Positions 21,985 to 33,152 of a stretch of 56,698 bases of DNA are shown here, piece after piece. Below the pieces are notes generated by a model. The model did not search any database and was not told the DNA's origin. It was given only the letters and a program-made list of their open reading frames with translations. Source of the stretch: Nemertoderma westbladi (Eukaryota; Xenacoelomorpha; Nemertodermatida; Nemertodermatidae). How positions within the stretch are numbered: position 1 is the first letter of the stretch; the number at the start of each line of letters is the position of its first letter. The DNA is taken from positions 1 to 56,698 of the forward strand of contig JAUCBJ010008008.1 of the NCBI GenBank assembly GCA_032718475.1. Reading direction: 5' to 3'. Both the position numbers and the translations under genes were made by a program.

Positions 21985-22449
21985 TTAAGGGGGGGGGGGG
22001 GGGTATAATAATTGGGGTCAAAAAATATAAAAAAAATTTTATACCCGTTTCTTGTAGCAAATTTTATGGAGATTTCAAATCTGTAAACAGTTTATTTCTA
22101 GCTTGTCTAGTTTTCGAGTTATGGCTCATTATATAGACACGCATCCTGAAAATTATTTGAAAAAAATGACAAAAATTAACAAAATTTCCGGCTTGTTGCA
22201 CTGAAATCATTGTATTGGCTAATAAGTTATTACAGGTTGGAATGTATTTTGCGGGAAGTTTAAAACGAGAATTTGCACATTGTTATGTTTTAGTTACTAA
22301 CTGTATGCTGTATTGGTGTTTCAATCAATGCAATCAGCAGTTTTGACGGACACAGACTATAGAGCGTCCTCCATCTTCGAATCGAAAATTGTACATACAT
22401 CGTTGACGATATAATTTTTATAATACAGTATGCCACGAATAACTCAACA

Positions 22450-24120
22450 ATGGAAAGCAGGATTTCGAGGAACCAAGAAACAAGATACCGGTACATTGAA
22501 CCTCGCGCATATGAAATCGATTTCAGTACCGGTACCGGTCCGGTAGTGCCAAAAGATCGAGAACCGTCGCTAATAGCATCGAATCTGAATGTCCTACCCT
22601 CAGATGGAAAGTTGGAGGGATATAACGTTGTAGCAACGCAAATAATAAAGAAACTGATAATGGAGAAACATGATGATAAGCAATGTGACGGTACAGTAGT
22701 GATAAATGAGTCACATCGTGGTTATAGTACCAATTTTGAGGGGAAATGTTCACGTTGTGATTGGCAATATTCTACTTTCACGAGCGACCAAGTTTCTCGA
22801 ACTGAACCTCGTCCTGGAAGAAAAACAGCGGATGTGAATCTTCGTGCAGTACTGGCTTGGCTTTGTGTTGGTGGGACCCATGGTGATGCAGAGACGTTTT
22901 CTAGAATAATGTCACTACCATCTCCTGTTGCGAAGAGAGCCTGGCAATTTCATGTCAACGAAATCTCGAAGGTCACGGAATCACTTGCACGAGGAAATGC
23001 AAAAAATTGTGCAATGAAAGAGATTGACAGGGAAATATGTATATCTTTTGACGGTACATGGATGAAAAGAGGCCATCAATCACTTTATGGTGCCGCGTTT
23101 ATCATATCCGAAAATACAGGACATGTCATTGATTTCGATGTTTGTTCAAAATACTGTAATATTTGTAGCCGCAACAAAGAAGAAGATGGCAATGCTGATC
23201 ATGAGTGTAATATAAATTATTCAGGGTCCAGTTCAGGTATGGAACCTCATTTAGCTGTTAAACTATTCAATAGATCCCTATCAAATAATGGTGTCATATA
23301 TCAATCAATGGTATCGGATGGCGACAGCAGCGTTATGAAGAACATATTGGAGTCCGATCCTTACAGAGAGCAGAATGTAACAGTGCAGAAGAAAGAGTGC
23401 CTGAACCACGTTGCGAAGCGTCTATATACAGGTCTTTCCAATGCTCGCAAAACTCATAAACTTGGAGGCAAGGGAGGGTTGACTGATAGTCGATGTCACC
23501 AATTGCAGTCATATTACCGAAATACGATCGTGAAGAATATAGCAGATGTTGATATAGATAAACTCTCAGAGACTGAAAAATCAGTGCTCATAAGCACGAT
23601 TCGAAGTGAAATCGTGGCTGCAACACATCACTATTGTGATTATGGAGATAATGTTGAGAAACAACATGAGTTATGCCCTGAAAATAAGTGGTGTAAATTC
23701 AAAAACAATGCTATAAGTTACAAAAATGTAACATTTATAAAAGAGGCAAACATGAAGTTTATTTTACCTGTTTATGAACGCCTAACAACGAGCGAAATTC
23801 TGGAACGCTGTATCCCTGGCCTCACACAAAATCCGAACGAATCTCTGCATTCACGGCTATGGACTCGTCTATCTAAAGAAACGTTTGTGGGTCTAAGTAC
23901 ACTCATGTTTCATGTTTCGTATACTGTTTTAGTTCACAATCGGGGGTGTTCAGCAGAACAGATAATTTTGAAGAAGCTTGGCCTTGAGGAAGATGATGGT
24001 GACCTTGCAGAACGAGCAAAGAAGGTCAACCTAAAACGTAAACAGAAAAGTACTGAACACAAACCATCAAAGAAATGGCAAGCACCCGATCATAAGTCAT
24101 ATAAATCTGGGGCCTTTTAA
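22450..24120 (+). CDS. Mutator-like/Kolobok-type transposase, 556 aa
   Basis: A single-exon, unbroken transposase gene. A zinc-ribbon-like C..C pair (GKCSRCDWQYSTF) precedes the catalytic region. Family motifs include ISFDGTWMKRGHQSLYGAAF (Asp 201), the C..C…H.C cluster (SKYCNICSRNK…DHECN), GSSSGMEPHLAVKLF, MVSDGDSSV (Asp 290), ECLNHVAKRL, and near the C-terminus NPNESLHSRLW (Glu 464). Asp 201, Asp 290 and Glu 464 are my guess for a DDE-type triad. A basic tail (NLKRKQKSTEHKPSKKW) may serve nuclear entry. I assign it to the animal Mutator-like transposase domain family from remembered motif patterns. No start alternative is better than the ATG at 22450. Confidence 0.9.
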   Translation: MESRISRNQETRYRYIEPRAYEIDFSTGTGPVVPKDREPSLIASNLNVLPSDGKLEGYNVVATQIIKKLIMEKHDDKQCDGTVVINESHRGYSTNFEGKCSRCDWQYSTFTSDQVSRTEPRPGRKTADVNLRAVLAWLCVGGTHGDAETFSRIMSLPSPVAKRAWQFHVNEISKVTESLARGNAKNCAMKEIDREICISFDGTWMKRGHQSLYGAAFIISENTGHVIDFDVCSKYCNICSRNKEEDGNADHECNINYSGSSSGMEPHLAVKLFNRSLSNNGVIYQSMVSDGDSSVMKNILESDPYREQNVTVQKKECLNHVAKRLYTGLSNARKTHKLGGKGGLTDSRCHQLQSYYRNTIVKNIADVDIDKLSETEKSVLISTIRSEIVAATHHYCDYGDNVEKQHELCPENKWCKFKNNAISYKNVTFIKEANMKFILPVYERLTTSEILERCIPGLTQNPNESLHSRLWTRLSKETFVGLSTLMFHVSYTVLVHNRGCSAEQIILKKLGLEEDDGDLAERAKKVNLKRKQKSTEHKPSKKWQAPDHKSYKSGAF

Positions 24121-24974
24121 TTAACTTTTTAAATTTCATTTTAAATTTTTAAATTTAATTTTAATTAATGAATATTAATATAGTGCCTACTTTGAATTAT
24201 TATTTTTTATTGATTTCAGTTTTTTGTTCAAATTTTGTCAAAAAAATTCACACCCTTTAACATGTCTTTTATATGAAATAATATGACCTTAAGATTAACA
24301 TGCGATAATAATACAATTTTTGGAATCTACATAAAATTTGGAACTAGATGAAAAAAATTTTATTAGAATTCACTGAGTTTATCTCATTTAATCGAAATTT
24401 CAAAAATTTAACTTCATAATAAAATAAACAAACTTGAACTTTAAACCTGTTTTTCTCCAATTAGCATTTTTCAAACGAAAAATGCTAAGGCTCTGTCAAA
24501 AATGGCCCAAATGTGCTGATTTTTTGCATGATCGATGATTGTGGGGTCCTTTACAAAATGCATTGACAAAATTTTGATATTTTTTTAAAAACTCAATTTT
24601 TTCGAAAAATTGGGCCAAATTTTTGAAATTTTGGTCATTTTTTGGACCAAAAATGTCCCTTTTGGTGCTTTTTGCTCTTCTCGACAAGATATCAAAATTT
24701 TGTCAATGCAAATCGTTTGGGACGTCCTACTGACTTTCTCACGTGAGTTTTGAAGTATTTGGATAATTTGGCTAGAAGCCTTAGCATTTTTTTTCATTTT
24801 TTGCCTTTTTGGCAAAATTTTGGTGAAAAAATAAAATTTTTGAAAAATTTTGAATTTTTCCAAAATTTTAATTCCTTAGTCACAAAACTCAAAATAAAAC
24901 TCCTAGCAAAAAAATAATTTTAGATGCATCTATAGAGCGTCCAAAATTTATGGTCTATTATTATACCCCCCCCC
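24121..24974 (+). other. 3' non-coding part of the TTAA transposon, with internal inverted repeats
   Basis: A hairpin TTAGCATTTTTC/GAAAAATGCTAA lies at about 24462-24489, and its arm sequence recurs near 24779. A 25-bp inverted repeat is formed by 24558-24584 and 24688-24713 (GCATTGACAAAATTTTGATA and its complement). The stretch is strongly T-rich on the plus strand. Confidence 0.7.
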
Positions 24975-24978
24975 TTAA

Positions 24979-26750
24979 CATAACCTTTCTTACATCCATA
25001 GAACCACTCAGAGAAGATTAACTAACTGCAGCACAGCGACTGACTGCTGCTATAACGACTCCTTTTTCAAATTCTTGTAGATTACAATTTAAAAAGACTA
25101 ATAACATTTTTTGAAAATTTGACTGAATTAAACAATATTTTCTAGAAGATTCGTGGTGTATGGAGGTAGAAGGGGGCCCCAAACCCCAGCGCCGGTCCCC
25201 ATGCTCTGTCCAGAATACAATACATTCAGCAACAACAACAACGCGAATAGGCCTATTGTCAAACAACAATAATGCCCAATGATCCGCATTGTTAATTAAT
25301 AGCCGCAGGATGAAAGCACTCACTTATGTTTATACACGTGCAATACTTACAGTAGATAACGTTGATCTACTTTATGCCCTCGGCCTATTATAAAATACGT
25401 GAGGCGTATTGATAAACGTATGAGTGGAAGTGATACCAGGATGGAAGTTGTCTGCTGCAATCAGGTACCGCAGGTATATTAATCTGCGATGATCTCTAAA
25501 ACTGATGCCTCTGTAGCACAAATTATCGGCTTATTCAACGGATAGTAATTTGCATATAGGCCTATCGATAATATGTTGGGATTTATAAATTTTTGAATAG
25601 TTTTAGATTTTAGATTTTTGAATGCATTTTTTATTCAATGATGATGTTATTCGTATTTGAGTATAAATTTTGGGGTATTTATATTTTTTATTCTAATTTC
25701 TAAATATATTAATAAATATGTAAAAACAAAAGAACCTAACGTCATTTGTTTATATGTTTTTTTTTATTTTGTTTTGTTTTTGCTGTGCGGCCGTAATCTA
25801 ATGTGCAGCAATATTTTATATTTCACAGTAGGACAGAACAACAACACAACCAGAAGTCCCCCACCCGGAGTGATAAGGGTGGGTGGCACCCACCCTTATC
25901 ACTCATCGTTGGTTGAATTCCGATGTTTAAAATAATATATTTTTGATTTATGCTATATAGAATTTATGTTAAAATTTCATAATAGATTAGATAGGAAATA
26001 TACAGGCAACATTTTTAAGCTTTATTTTTACATTTAAATTCAGAAAGATGACCTTGTACATGGTGTTCGATATTATAAATGAGGAAATTTATTTGCACGT
26101 GAAAGTCACATTAATTTCTTATAAAGTTGAATATTCAACTCAATTTTTAAATAGTTTATTGTCAGACGTCATTTCAAAATCGGAACGGTTTTTAATGAGA
26201 AAACCATAGCAGCAAGATATAATAATGGATTTGGGGGGCAAGCAATTATCGTGTTGGAAATGACTATTGATCGTTACAATGAACTAGAAGACTGCCAGGG
26301 ATCGATCCTAAGATGTGATTGGTCACCACAGTCGGAGCACGGGAATTCATATCCCAAGGTGCAACTGTATACGTCTTATTTACTAGCACTTTCGCACTGC
26401 GAATTATTATTTTAATTTATGCTGTATGTAGATATTTGGACAAAGTTCGATTCGTTTTGCCAACAAACGCAAGACCATTCAATTGTAGATAATCTTTAGT
26501 TTTTGTTGTTTCAAAGCAAACGTTTTTCATTGGTGGGAAGCGGAATGCTTTTGGACAGAGAAGGAGGAGCTTATACTTTGTTACTTACAATAATTAAGCT
26601 AAGTTGTTTAATATAAGCCAACTTGATTATAATTTAATTCATTTAATCATTGAATTATTTTAATTAATTTGATCTAAAGATATTTTGATTAATGTTGTAA
26701 AGCAACTATTTCAAATGAAAATTAAAAAACATGATAAATAGAATAATTAA
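24979..26750. other. AT-rich intergenic stretch
   Basis: No gene recognised. The only structured piece is the perfect hairpin at 25868-25904. Short ORFs here have no domain and unlikely composition. Confidence 0.5.
25868..25904. repeat. Perfect 37-base hairpin
   Basis: Two 18-base arms (GAGTGATAAGGGTGGGTG and its exact complement) around a single central base. It could be the fused ends of a deleted MITE, or a transcribed hairpin. Confidence 0.8.
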
Positions 26751-26751
26751 C

Positions 26752-26975
26752 TACTACTACTACTGCATTGCAGCTGCATTTTTAACAAATCTGTGCCGGC
26801 TTGTCAACAAAATTGCACCGCCACAACTCCCTATCACCCATGACATTTGCTAGATCATCCACATCTTCAAGGCCAGTGTCCTTTAATATACGTAGCAAGA
26901 AAGTCATGGGCTGTCCACCATGCTTATTCACTCCATGAGGCTGCCAAAGTACAAGATTATGCACTGGCTGGTCGG
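26752..26975 (-). mobile_element. LINE-B 3' fragment
   Basis: The minus-strand frame 26964-26782 ([20 protein letters not shown] … [20 protein letters not shown]) is nearly identical to the copy at 35483-36427. The tail ends with the family's TGCAGCTGCAATGCAG followed by TAGTAGTAGTAG. Confidence 0.88.
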
Positions 26976-27175
26976 TCCTCTTGGTGAAAGCAATAATTAA
27001 AATAAATTATAAATAATAATTAAAAACTAGTATATATGATCGTTTGATGTTTATTGTTACTTGTCACAAATAACCATAACTGTTTAAGTATATAGCAGTT
27101 ATTATAAAATTATTATTTGTTAGACTGAAGTTAATATAACAACCTGAATATTTAAACAACTTTCATATTTAAACA

Positions 27176-27462
27176 ATGATAATAGAAACCTTGGCAACTA
27201 AGAAAATCGGCATGGAAGTCGATGACTTCGGCAGCGGTCGGATCTGCATAGACGACATTGACGATGAGGAGTTGGCGGCTCAGCAGTTCTTCCTGATGGC
27301 GGATTCCGAGATCCCTGGCGACGGGGAACCGCGACGGAATCGAAAACCCGGGAGGAAACCGTCGCGGAAGTTTACTCCGAAACAGATGCAGCAGCGCCAC
27401 GCGGCCAACATGAGGGAGAGGAAGAGAATGCAGCACATTAACGTCGCATTCGAGAGATTAAG
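27176..27462 (+). CDS. ptf1a: ptf1a exon 1
   Basis: It starts at ATG 27176 (ATG ATA ATA GAA) and carries the acidic N-terminus, a basic Pro/Arg stretch ([20 protein letters not shown]) and the basic region plus helix 1 of the bHLH. It ends FERLR in phase 2 at the donor TTAAG/GTAAGA. The last 39 bases are the founder unit of the tandem array that follows. Confidence 0.94.
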
Positions 27463-30410
27463 GTAAGAGAATGCAGCACATTAACGTCGCATTCAATAGA
27501 TTGAGATAAGAGAATGCATCATATTAACGTCGCGTTCGAGAGATTGAGGTAAGATAATGCAGCATAATAACGTCGCGTTTGAGAGATTGAGCTAAGAGAA
27601 TGCAGCATATTAACGTCGCGTTCAAAGATATTGAGGTAAGAGAATGTAGCATATTAACGTCGCGTTCGAGAGATTGCGGTAAGATAATGCAGCATAATAA
27701 CGTCGCGTTTGAGAGATTGAGCTAAGAGAATGCAGCATATTAACGTCGCGTTCAAAGATATTGAGGTAAGAGAATGTAGCACATTAACGTCGCAATCGAG
27801 AGATTGAGGTAAGAGAATGCAGCACATTAACGTCGTGTTCGAGAGATTGAGGTAAGAGAATGCAGCTCATTAACGTCGCGTTCGAGAGATTGAGGTAAGA
27901 TATTGCAGCATATTAACGTCGGGTTCGAGAGATTGGGGAAAGAGAATGCAGCATATTAACGTCGCGTTCCAGAGATTGAGGTAAGAGAATGCAGCATATT
28001 AACGTCGCGTTCGACAGATTGAGGTAAGAGAATGCAGCACATTAACGTCGCGTTCGAGAGATTGAGGTAAGAAAATGCAGCACATTAACTTCGCGTTCAA
28101 GGGATTGAGGTAAGAGAATGCAGCATATTAACGTCGCGTTCGAGAGATTGAGGTAAGATAATGCAGCATATTAACGTCGCGTTTGAGAGATTGAGCTAAG
28201 AGAATGCAGCATATTAACGTCGCGTTCAAAGATATTGAGGTAAGAGAATGCAGCATATTATCGTCGCGTTCGAGAGATTGAGGTAAGAGAATGCAGCATA
28301 TTAACGTCGCGTTCAAAGATATTAAGGTAAGAGAATGCAGCATATTAACGTCGCGTTCGAGAGATTGAGGTAAGAGAATGCAGCACATTAAATTCGCGTT
28401 CGAGAGATTGAGGTAAGAAAAGGCAGCACATTAAAGTTGCGTTAGATATTGAGGTAAGATAATGCAGCATATTAACGTCGCGTTTGACAGATTGAGGTCA
28501 GCGAATGCAGCACATTAACTTCGCGTTCGTGAGATTGAGACAGGATAATGCAGCACATTAACTTCGCGTTCGAGAGATTGAGTCAAGAGAATGCAGCACA
28601 TTAACTTCGCGTTCGAGAGATTGAGGCAAGAGAATGCAGCACATCAACGTCGCGTTCGAGAGATTGAGGTAAGAGAATGCAGCACATTACAGTTGCTTTG
28701 AGAGATTGAGGTAAGATAATGCAATTTGTTTCACATAGAAATGGAAACGCATGGTCTCAATTATAAACGACAACAACATACAAATAATATATTTTCGATG
28801 TATATACCCGATACAGGAGGGGGAAACTAGACCCAAATACCATCTCAACGAATTAATATTATTACGTCTCAATGTTAAATTACCTATTTAAGGAAAGGAG
28901 CAGGTTATAGTGGCGCGATATTCCAGCCAAAACAATAAACGAAATTCAGTAGAAAAGGTCAAAAAATTTAATATTTGGGAGTAAGTAATCAGCTGTTATT
29001 TGCGTCGATTTTTCCCTGGAGAGAGATACATTTTTGATTGCGTCGAAAGTCCCCCCCCCCCCCCCCCCCCATCTTCAATACCCTGGGGATGCATTGCCCC
29101 AGCCTCTACAACACTGCACTTCAACAGCCAAGTGAATGACAAATTCATTTCATTATCACAAATAGTGCATCTTAACACTAGCTTACGGTTCATGAAAGTG
29201 AATGGTTGAGGTTGACTTACAATTTTCCTCTCACTGATCCATCGAGCAAGACAATTCTAAATGAAATATTAGCTACAGGTTAAACTACCTACGAATGAAC
29301 TACATCAACAGAAGGTGTATTGTAAAGTTCTTTCCACTGCCAAACCTGTAAAATTATTCAGTATGTTAGTATTTTGATGTAGGAAGCAATAATAAAGATA
29401 TCAACAACCTGCTGGTAAATGATCTCACAAGACAATAATTGTGGTGGATGTGTGTTGTTAGGTCCACTTGTTCTAACATTATTTATAAGTAATCTTACAG
29501 AATATTATATCCATTTATATAAATATATTTACAGAACAAGGATACCAACTTTACCATATGAAAAGCGTCTATCTAAGGTTGAAACACTTCGACTGGCCAT
29601 CGGCTACATAAGTTTCTTAGCAGATCTGATAACCTCGACGGGTTCGGAGGATGAACTTTACGAGAACGAGAGAAAGAAAATTATTATCACCAACAGAAGA
29701 GGTTTGTAAGGCAAACTTATTTAGGGCGGTATTACACTATAAACCCATCGGTATATAAGTTTAAGGCTTTACTATGGCGCAAAACTTAGCTTAAACTTAA
29801 AAGACCAAGCTTTGTATCTGAGTAAAGCATTTGCCGTAAGGGAGTGATTGCTAGCTAGATTATAGTTAATGTGCAATTCAACAATAACATATATGTATGC
29901 TTGTTGTCGATTAATAATAATAATAATAATAATTATGTTAAATATGTTAAAGTTGGAAAATAATGCGTTAAAATAAAGTCATACTCGTTTGAGAAAATAT
30001 AATAATGTGAAATGTTACAAGTTGTGAGCTTAATTTATGTATTGCCAAATATTTTTTGGAATATAAAAAAAATTGATATATTAAAATTATGTACTGTACT
30101 GAATGTGATGTATTTTGCACTTTGTATTTTGTCTCTGGGCAATTTTGTTCTTCGTTAATTTTTTTTGTTCTTCATGAATTGGAAAAACTTATCAGGTCTA
30201 CCTGATCATTTTGGTAATTGTATTTATCCAGGTCCAGACGAATACAAGTGTTACCCGCCAATAACCGGACATAGTCTGTCGTGGTCCGAAGCGGGTCTGT
30301 CTGCACTTCCAACCCACTACCCCAACACCCCACTAACCGCCGAGGTTTGGGTACCTGCAGAAATGCCACAGACGCCTCTACCGGTGGGAAGAGAAATAAT
30401 ATCAAACTGA
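27176..30410 (+). CDS. ptf1a: ptf1a: bHLH transcription factor, three exons
   Basis: Exons 27176-27462, 29535-29701 and 30232-30410 join in phase (introns in phase 2 and phase 1) to 210 codons plus stop. The protein should be a nuclear class-II bHLH factor. In vertebrates Ptf1a dimerises with E-proteins and recruits RBPJ in pancreas and neural development. The basic region and helix 1 read [20 protein letters not shown]. The loop and helix 2 read [20 protein letters not shown] and [12 protein letters not shown]. The Ptf1a-specific C-terminal motifs ITGHSLSW and [10 protein letters not shown] carry the two Trp residues that contact RBPJ in vertebrates. At 210 aa it is shorter than the roughly 325-aa vertebrate proteins, mostly in the linker. 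Intron 1 splits the bHLH at the start of the loop. An acidic N-terminus ([12 protein letters not shown]) is as expected. No frame damage. Confidence 0.94.
27424..28728 (+). repeat. Minisatellite made of the ptf1a exon 1/splice-donor junction (about 30 copies)
   Basis: The unit is 43 bp (44 in a variant): GAGAATGCAGCACATTAACG, then TCGCGTTCGAGAGATTGAGG, then TAA. The first unit, 27424-27466, is the real end of exon 1 plus the first intron bases. About 29 further units follow without a gap, with a decayed last piece near 28728. Most units keep GAGGTAAGA, a good 5' splice-site match, and the codons for helix 1. A TTCAAAGATATTGAGG variant and a GATAATG…GAGCTAA variant alternate, showing a higher-order period of about 130 bp in the first half. 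Unit length is 1 modulo 3, so including units in the mRNA would shift the frame. Confidence 0.96.
28729..29534 (+). other. Rest of ptf1a intron 1
   Basis: It contains one copy of the 68-bp minisatellite unit seen at 5996-6640 (near 28890-28945, GGAAAGGAGCAGGTTATAGT) and a poly-C run (29051-29070). The 3' splice site is ATTTACAG/A at 29534. No gene. Confidence 0.8.
29535..29701 (+). CDS. ptf1a: ptf1a exon 2
   Basis: It codes for the loop and helix 2 of the bHLH ([30 protein letters not shown]) and a linker ending KKIIITNRR. It ends one base into a Gly codon. The donor AGAG/GTTTGT is preferred over GTTT/GTAAGG because only the former keeps exon 3 in frame. Confidence 0.92.
29702..30231 (+). 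other. ptf1a intron 2
   Basis: 530 bases, AT-rich, with an AAT trinucleotide run near 29907-29931. Its acceptor is TTTATCCAG. Nothing else recognised. Confidence 0.7.
30232..30410 (+). CDS. ptf1a: ptf1a exon 3
   Basis: It codes for [17 protein letters not shown] (Trp codon 30282-30284), the second Trp motif VWVPAEMPQ, and the C-terminus VGREIISN, stop 30408-30410. The two Trp motifs are diagnostic of Ptf1a against other Fer/Twist-like bHLH proteins. Confidence 0.93.
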
Positions 30411-30814
30411 GCTGCAGTGAAAAATCTTTCAAAAGTTTGGAAACTAACTATTCCAAAAGTGCTATAGGTGTCTCTAATATATACATTACAACTCCGTTTA
30501 AAAGGACATTCGAACAAACAAACATTTAATTGTCATATTTATACTTTATTATATAAAATTTTATTAATCATTTGGTGCCGTTCTTTAGTGTATAAAGTAT
30601 AGTAGTTAACTAATAGTAGTTAATTAGTACATTCTTAGGCGTGCAGGCTCACATACTTTGCTCTGAAGATACTACGTGTCTAACTTTATTTGCGTGAGCG
30701 TACAATAACCTGTACCGTAATTAAGACGTCACTAAGTAATCTTTTTTTTAGCTAAAAAATTGATTTTTTTTTGTGCAACGAAAAATTTGTAATTTTTGAA
30801 ATTTAGTGACAGAA

Positions 30815-30900
30815 CCACCCTGATCTGTATGCAGACAGGACCACCTGGTATGTATACAGACAGAACTACCTGATCTGTATAAAGAGAGAACCACCATATT
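30815..30900. repeat. Three-copy tandem repeat, about 30-bp unit
   Basis: GACAGAACCACC…ATCTGTAT-like units follow each other three times with small changes (CTGATCTGTATGCAGACAGG, CTGGTATGTATACAGACAGA, CTGATCTGTATAAAGAGAGA). Confidence 0.75.
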
Positions 30901-31639
30901 GCATGAGCTAGCTTTCACTCGACACCTTTCCATTTCTCGAATAATGCTCCGGAAAGTGACTTAATAAATTCAGTAACCCCAACCCAATAATTTTTAAAGA
31001 AATATGAAGCCTGAAGTTTGAAACATAAATAGCAAAGGCAATAATTGTATTTTTGATTTTCATCGTTAACTAGGCCTCTTTCTGCCTTTGAAAAGAGATT
31101 CTCATTCCACCATCAAGCATTTACAAATATTGTCCCTGTCATAGCCACTAATTGGTTCACATATTACTATGGCATAGTTTCAATGGCACAGAATCTATTA
31201 TCCTTATAACAATTTCTTAGTGGTTATTTTCTTTCCTTTAGCACTAAACTTTTTGGCTGTACTTTACAACGCAGCTTGGCATCGATTGAGCGCCATGCTG
31301 CTGGGAGAGTCAGTATAGTGCTGCATATACCATTAAGGATAGGGTTAGTAGTGTGTGAGGTCGAACAGATTAAACACAAACACCTCCCACCATAAGATGT
31401 TTGACTCGCTTGTTGTATATAAGTAACGTGGGTCCGTATTAGTGGAATCGACTACATTCAGGTTTGTGACCTGGATTAAGAAGATTACTTAATAAAGAAG
31501 TTATGTGGAGCATAGAGAGAAAGTGTAAATGAAGTTATTCGCTTTCAACTCGACTGGGAATTATGATATTAAATACCAATAACCTTTGTTGAGCGTTTAC
31601 GATAGAGGCATTCACGATATATTGCATTCCATTTGCATC

Positions 31640-31680
31640 GCAGTACACAAACAGGCAATTTATGCCTGTTTGTATACTGC
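31640..31680. repeat. Short hairpin
   Basis: GCAGTACACAAACAGGCA and TGCCTGTTTGTATACTGC pair with one mismatch around a five-base loop. Confidence 0.75.
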
Positions 31681-33013
31681 AAACTTGCTCGCAATATATA
31701 CTGTAATATGGACTTTGTAATAATAAACAAGTTCCCTTGTATATTCGAATAATACAGAAGCGTTAACTACTGAATACTTACAAGCACTCACGTAGAAACT
31801 GTACAGTACAAGATGTATGTAGGATACTGTACAAGGATAGGAATTACTGACACAAATTATTATTGATTATTCAATGTAGGCTTTAGTTATTGTGTAAGCT
31901 TATAGAATGAAGCAACAATTATCATAAGGGTGTTTGTATTTATTGCCTTGGAATCTTGCATTGAAAATTTTATATCTAAAAAAAATGTAAAATTTTAATA
32001 AAATTTCGCCCGATAAGTGAAAACCTGGTATTCTTCACGTGGGCTATGATACAGAGGACCTTATTCTATGAAAAATAAAAACAAAACAAAACAAAAAATG
32101 TATTTATATACATTTTATATAATATTCTATACTTGTTTTGGAACAAACTGCATTCTAAACACTAAACACTGAAATTAACTAATTTATATTAATGGCATTG
32201 TGGGTAGAATTCGGCTTTCAGGAACTGAGATACGCTACATGAGCTAAATCCTACAAACTACTTTACGTACAAAGGTAAACTAAAGACTCACCTGTTTACC
32301 CACCCACCTACAAAATAGACTCATTTTTAGCCGATCGTTTTTTAAAAACATTGTTTTTACTTTTTTAATTATGTACTCTACGCGGTTTTCTTTTTATTTA
32401 AATTGACTAACCTAGCTCTGATTAGCGCCATAGAATACTACCGGTAATGTTGGCGCTATACAAATGATTAAATATTATTATTATTATTTGATTTGAGTTT
32501 TAATTAATAACATAAAATACTTTCTGCTACAATGAAATTAATTCCTCTGTATTAATAATGTACTTTAAATAATTGTCTAACATGTTCATTCCACCCACAC
32601 GAAGCACCGATTTACTAGGCCTCGCCTTCACACAAAACATCTAATTAGTTTCGCGGCATTCCAAGCAGAAAGCCGGCCCTCCTTTCTGGTCAATAAAGTT
32701 CGTTGGTCCCGAGTTATAGCAGCATGACAGCGCCACAATTACGCGAACACTTACAATCTACGCATATAAATTACTCGCTGCCCCTCGTACGACGCACAGA
32801 TCAATAGCCCGTATCGATTACTCTTTCTGTAACTTCGCTAAGGAATTTGACTGCGGTCCGGGTTTACTAACATGAGGAATGCTCCCCAATGATCAACCTG
32901 TTGATAGAGAATTATATAGAAACATTGATTGGCTTGTCCTTGGAGTCCGGCATTGCAATCATCATTCCGACTTCCGAGATCGCGATATTGATAAATACAA
33001 ATTTTGCATTCAT

Positions 33014-33152
33014 TTGAGCAGGGAAGGGGGGCGGGGCTACTGAATTCAGCAGGGAAAGGGGGGGGGGCTATTGAATTGAGCAGGGAAGGGGGGGGGGGGG
33101 GGTGGCTATTGAATTGAGCAGGGAAGGAGGGGGGGGGGGGGGGGGGGTCTAT
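33014..33152. repeat. Four-copy G-rich tandem repeat
   Basis: Units TTGAGCAGGGAAGG plus a G run plus CTATTGAA repeat four times, with the G run growing from 6 to about 19 bases along the array. Confidence 0.85.

Larger units (their letters stand above)
21985..24978 (+). mobile_element. DNA transposon with TTAA target duplication and poly-G terminal repeats
   Basis: The element body 21989-24974 is flanked by TTAA on both sides (21985-21988 and 24975-24978). The left end is a G run followed by TATAATAATTGGGG; the right end, read inward on the other strand, is a G run followed by TATAATAATAGACC. That gives inverted termini of about 18-24 bases. Inside is one uninterrupted transposase gene. TTAA duplications are a hallmark of the Kolobok and piggyBac superfamilies. 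The transposase resembles the family usually labelled Mutator-like transposase in animals and does not look like piggyBac, so Kolobok-type is my preferred placing. Confidence 0.85.

Noticed and set aside
28128-28388. Minus-strand 86-codon ORF with internal repeats in the ptf1a intron
   Set aside because: It is the reverse reading of the 43-bp tandem repeat and has no independent support.
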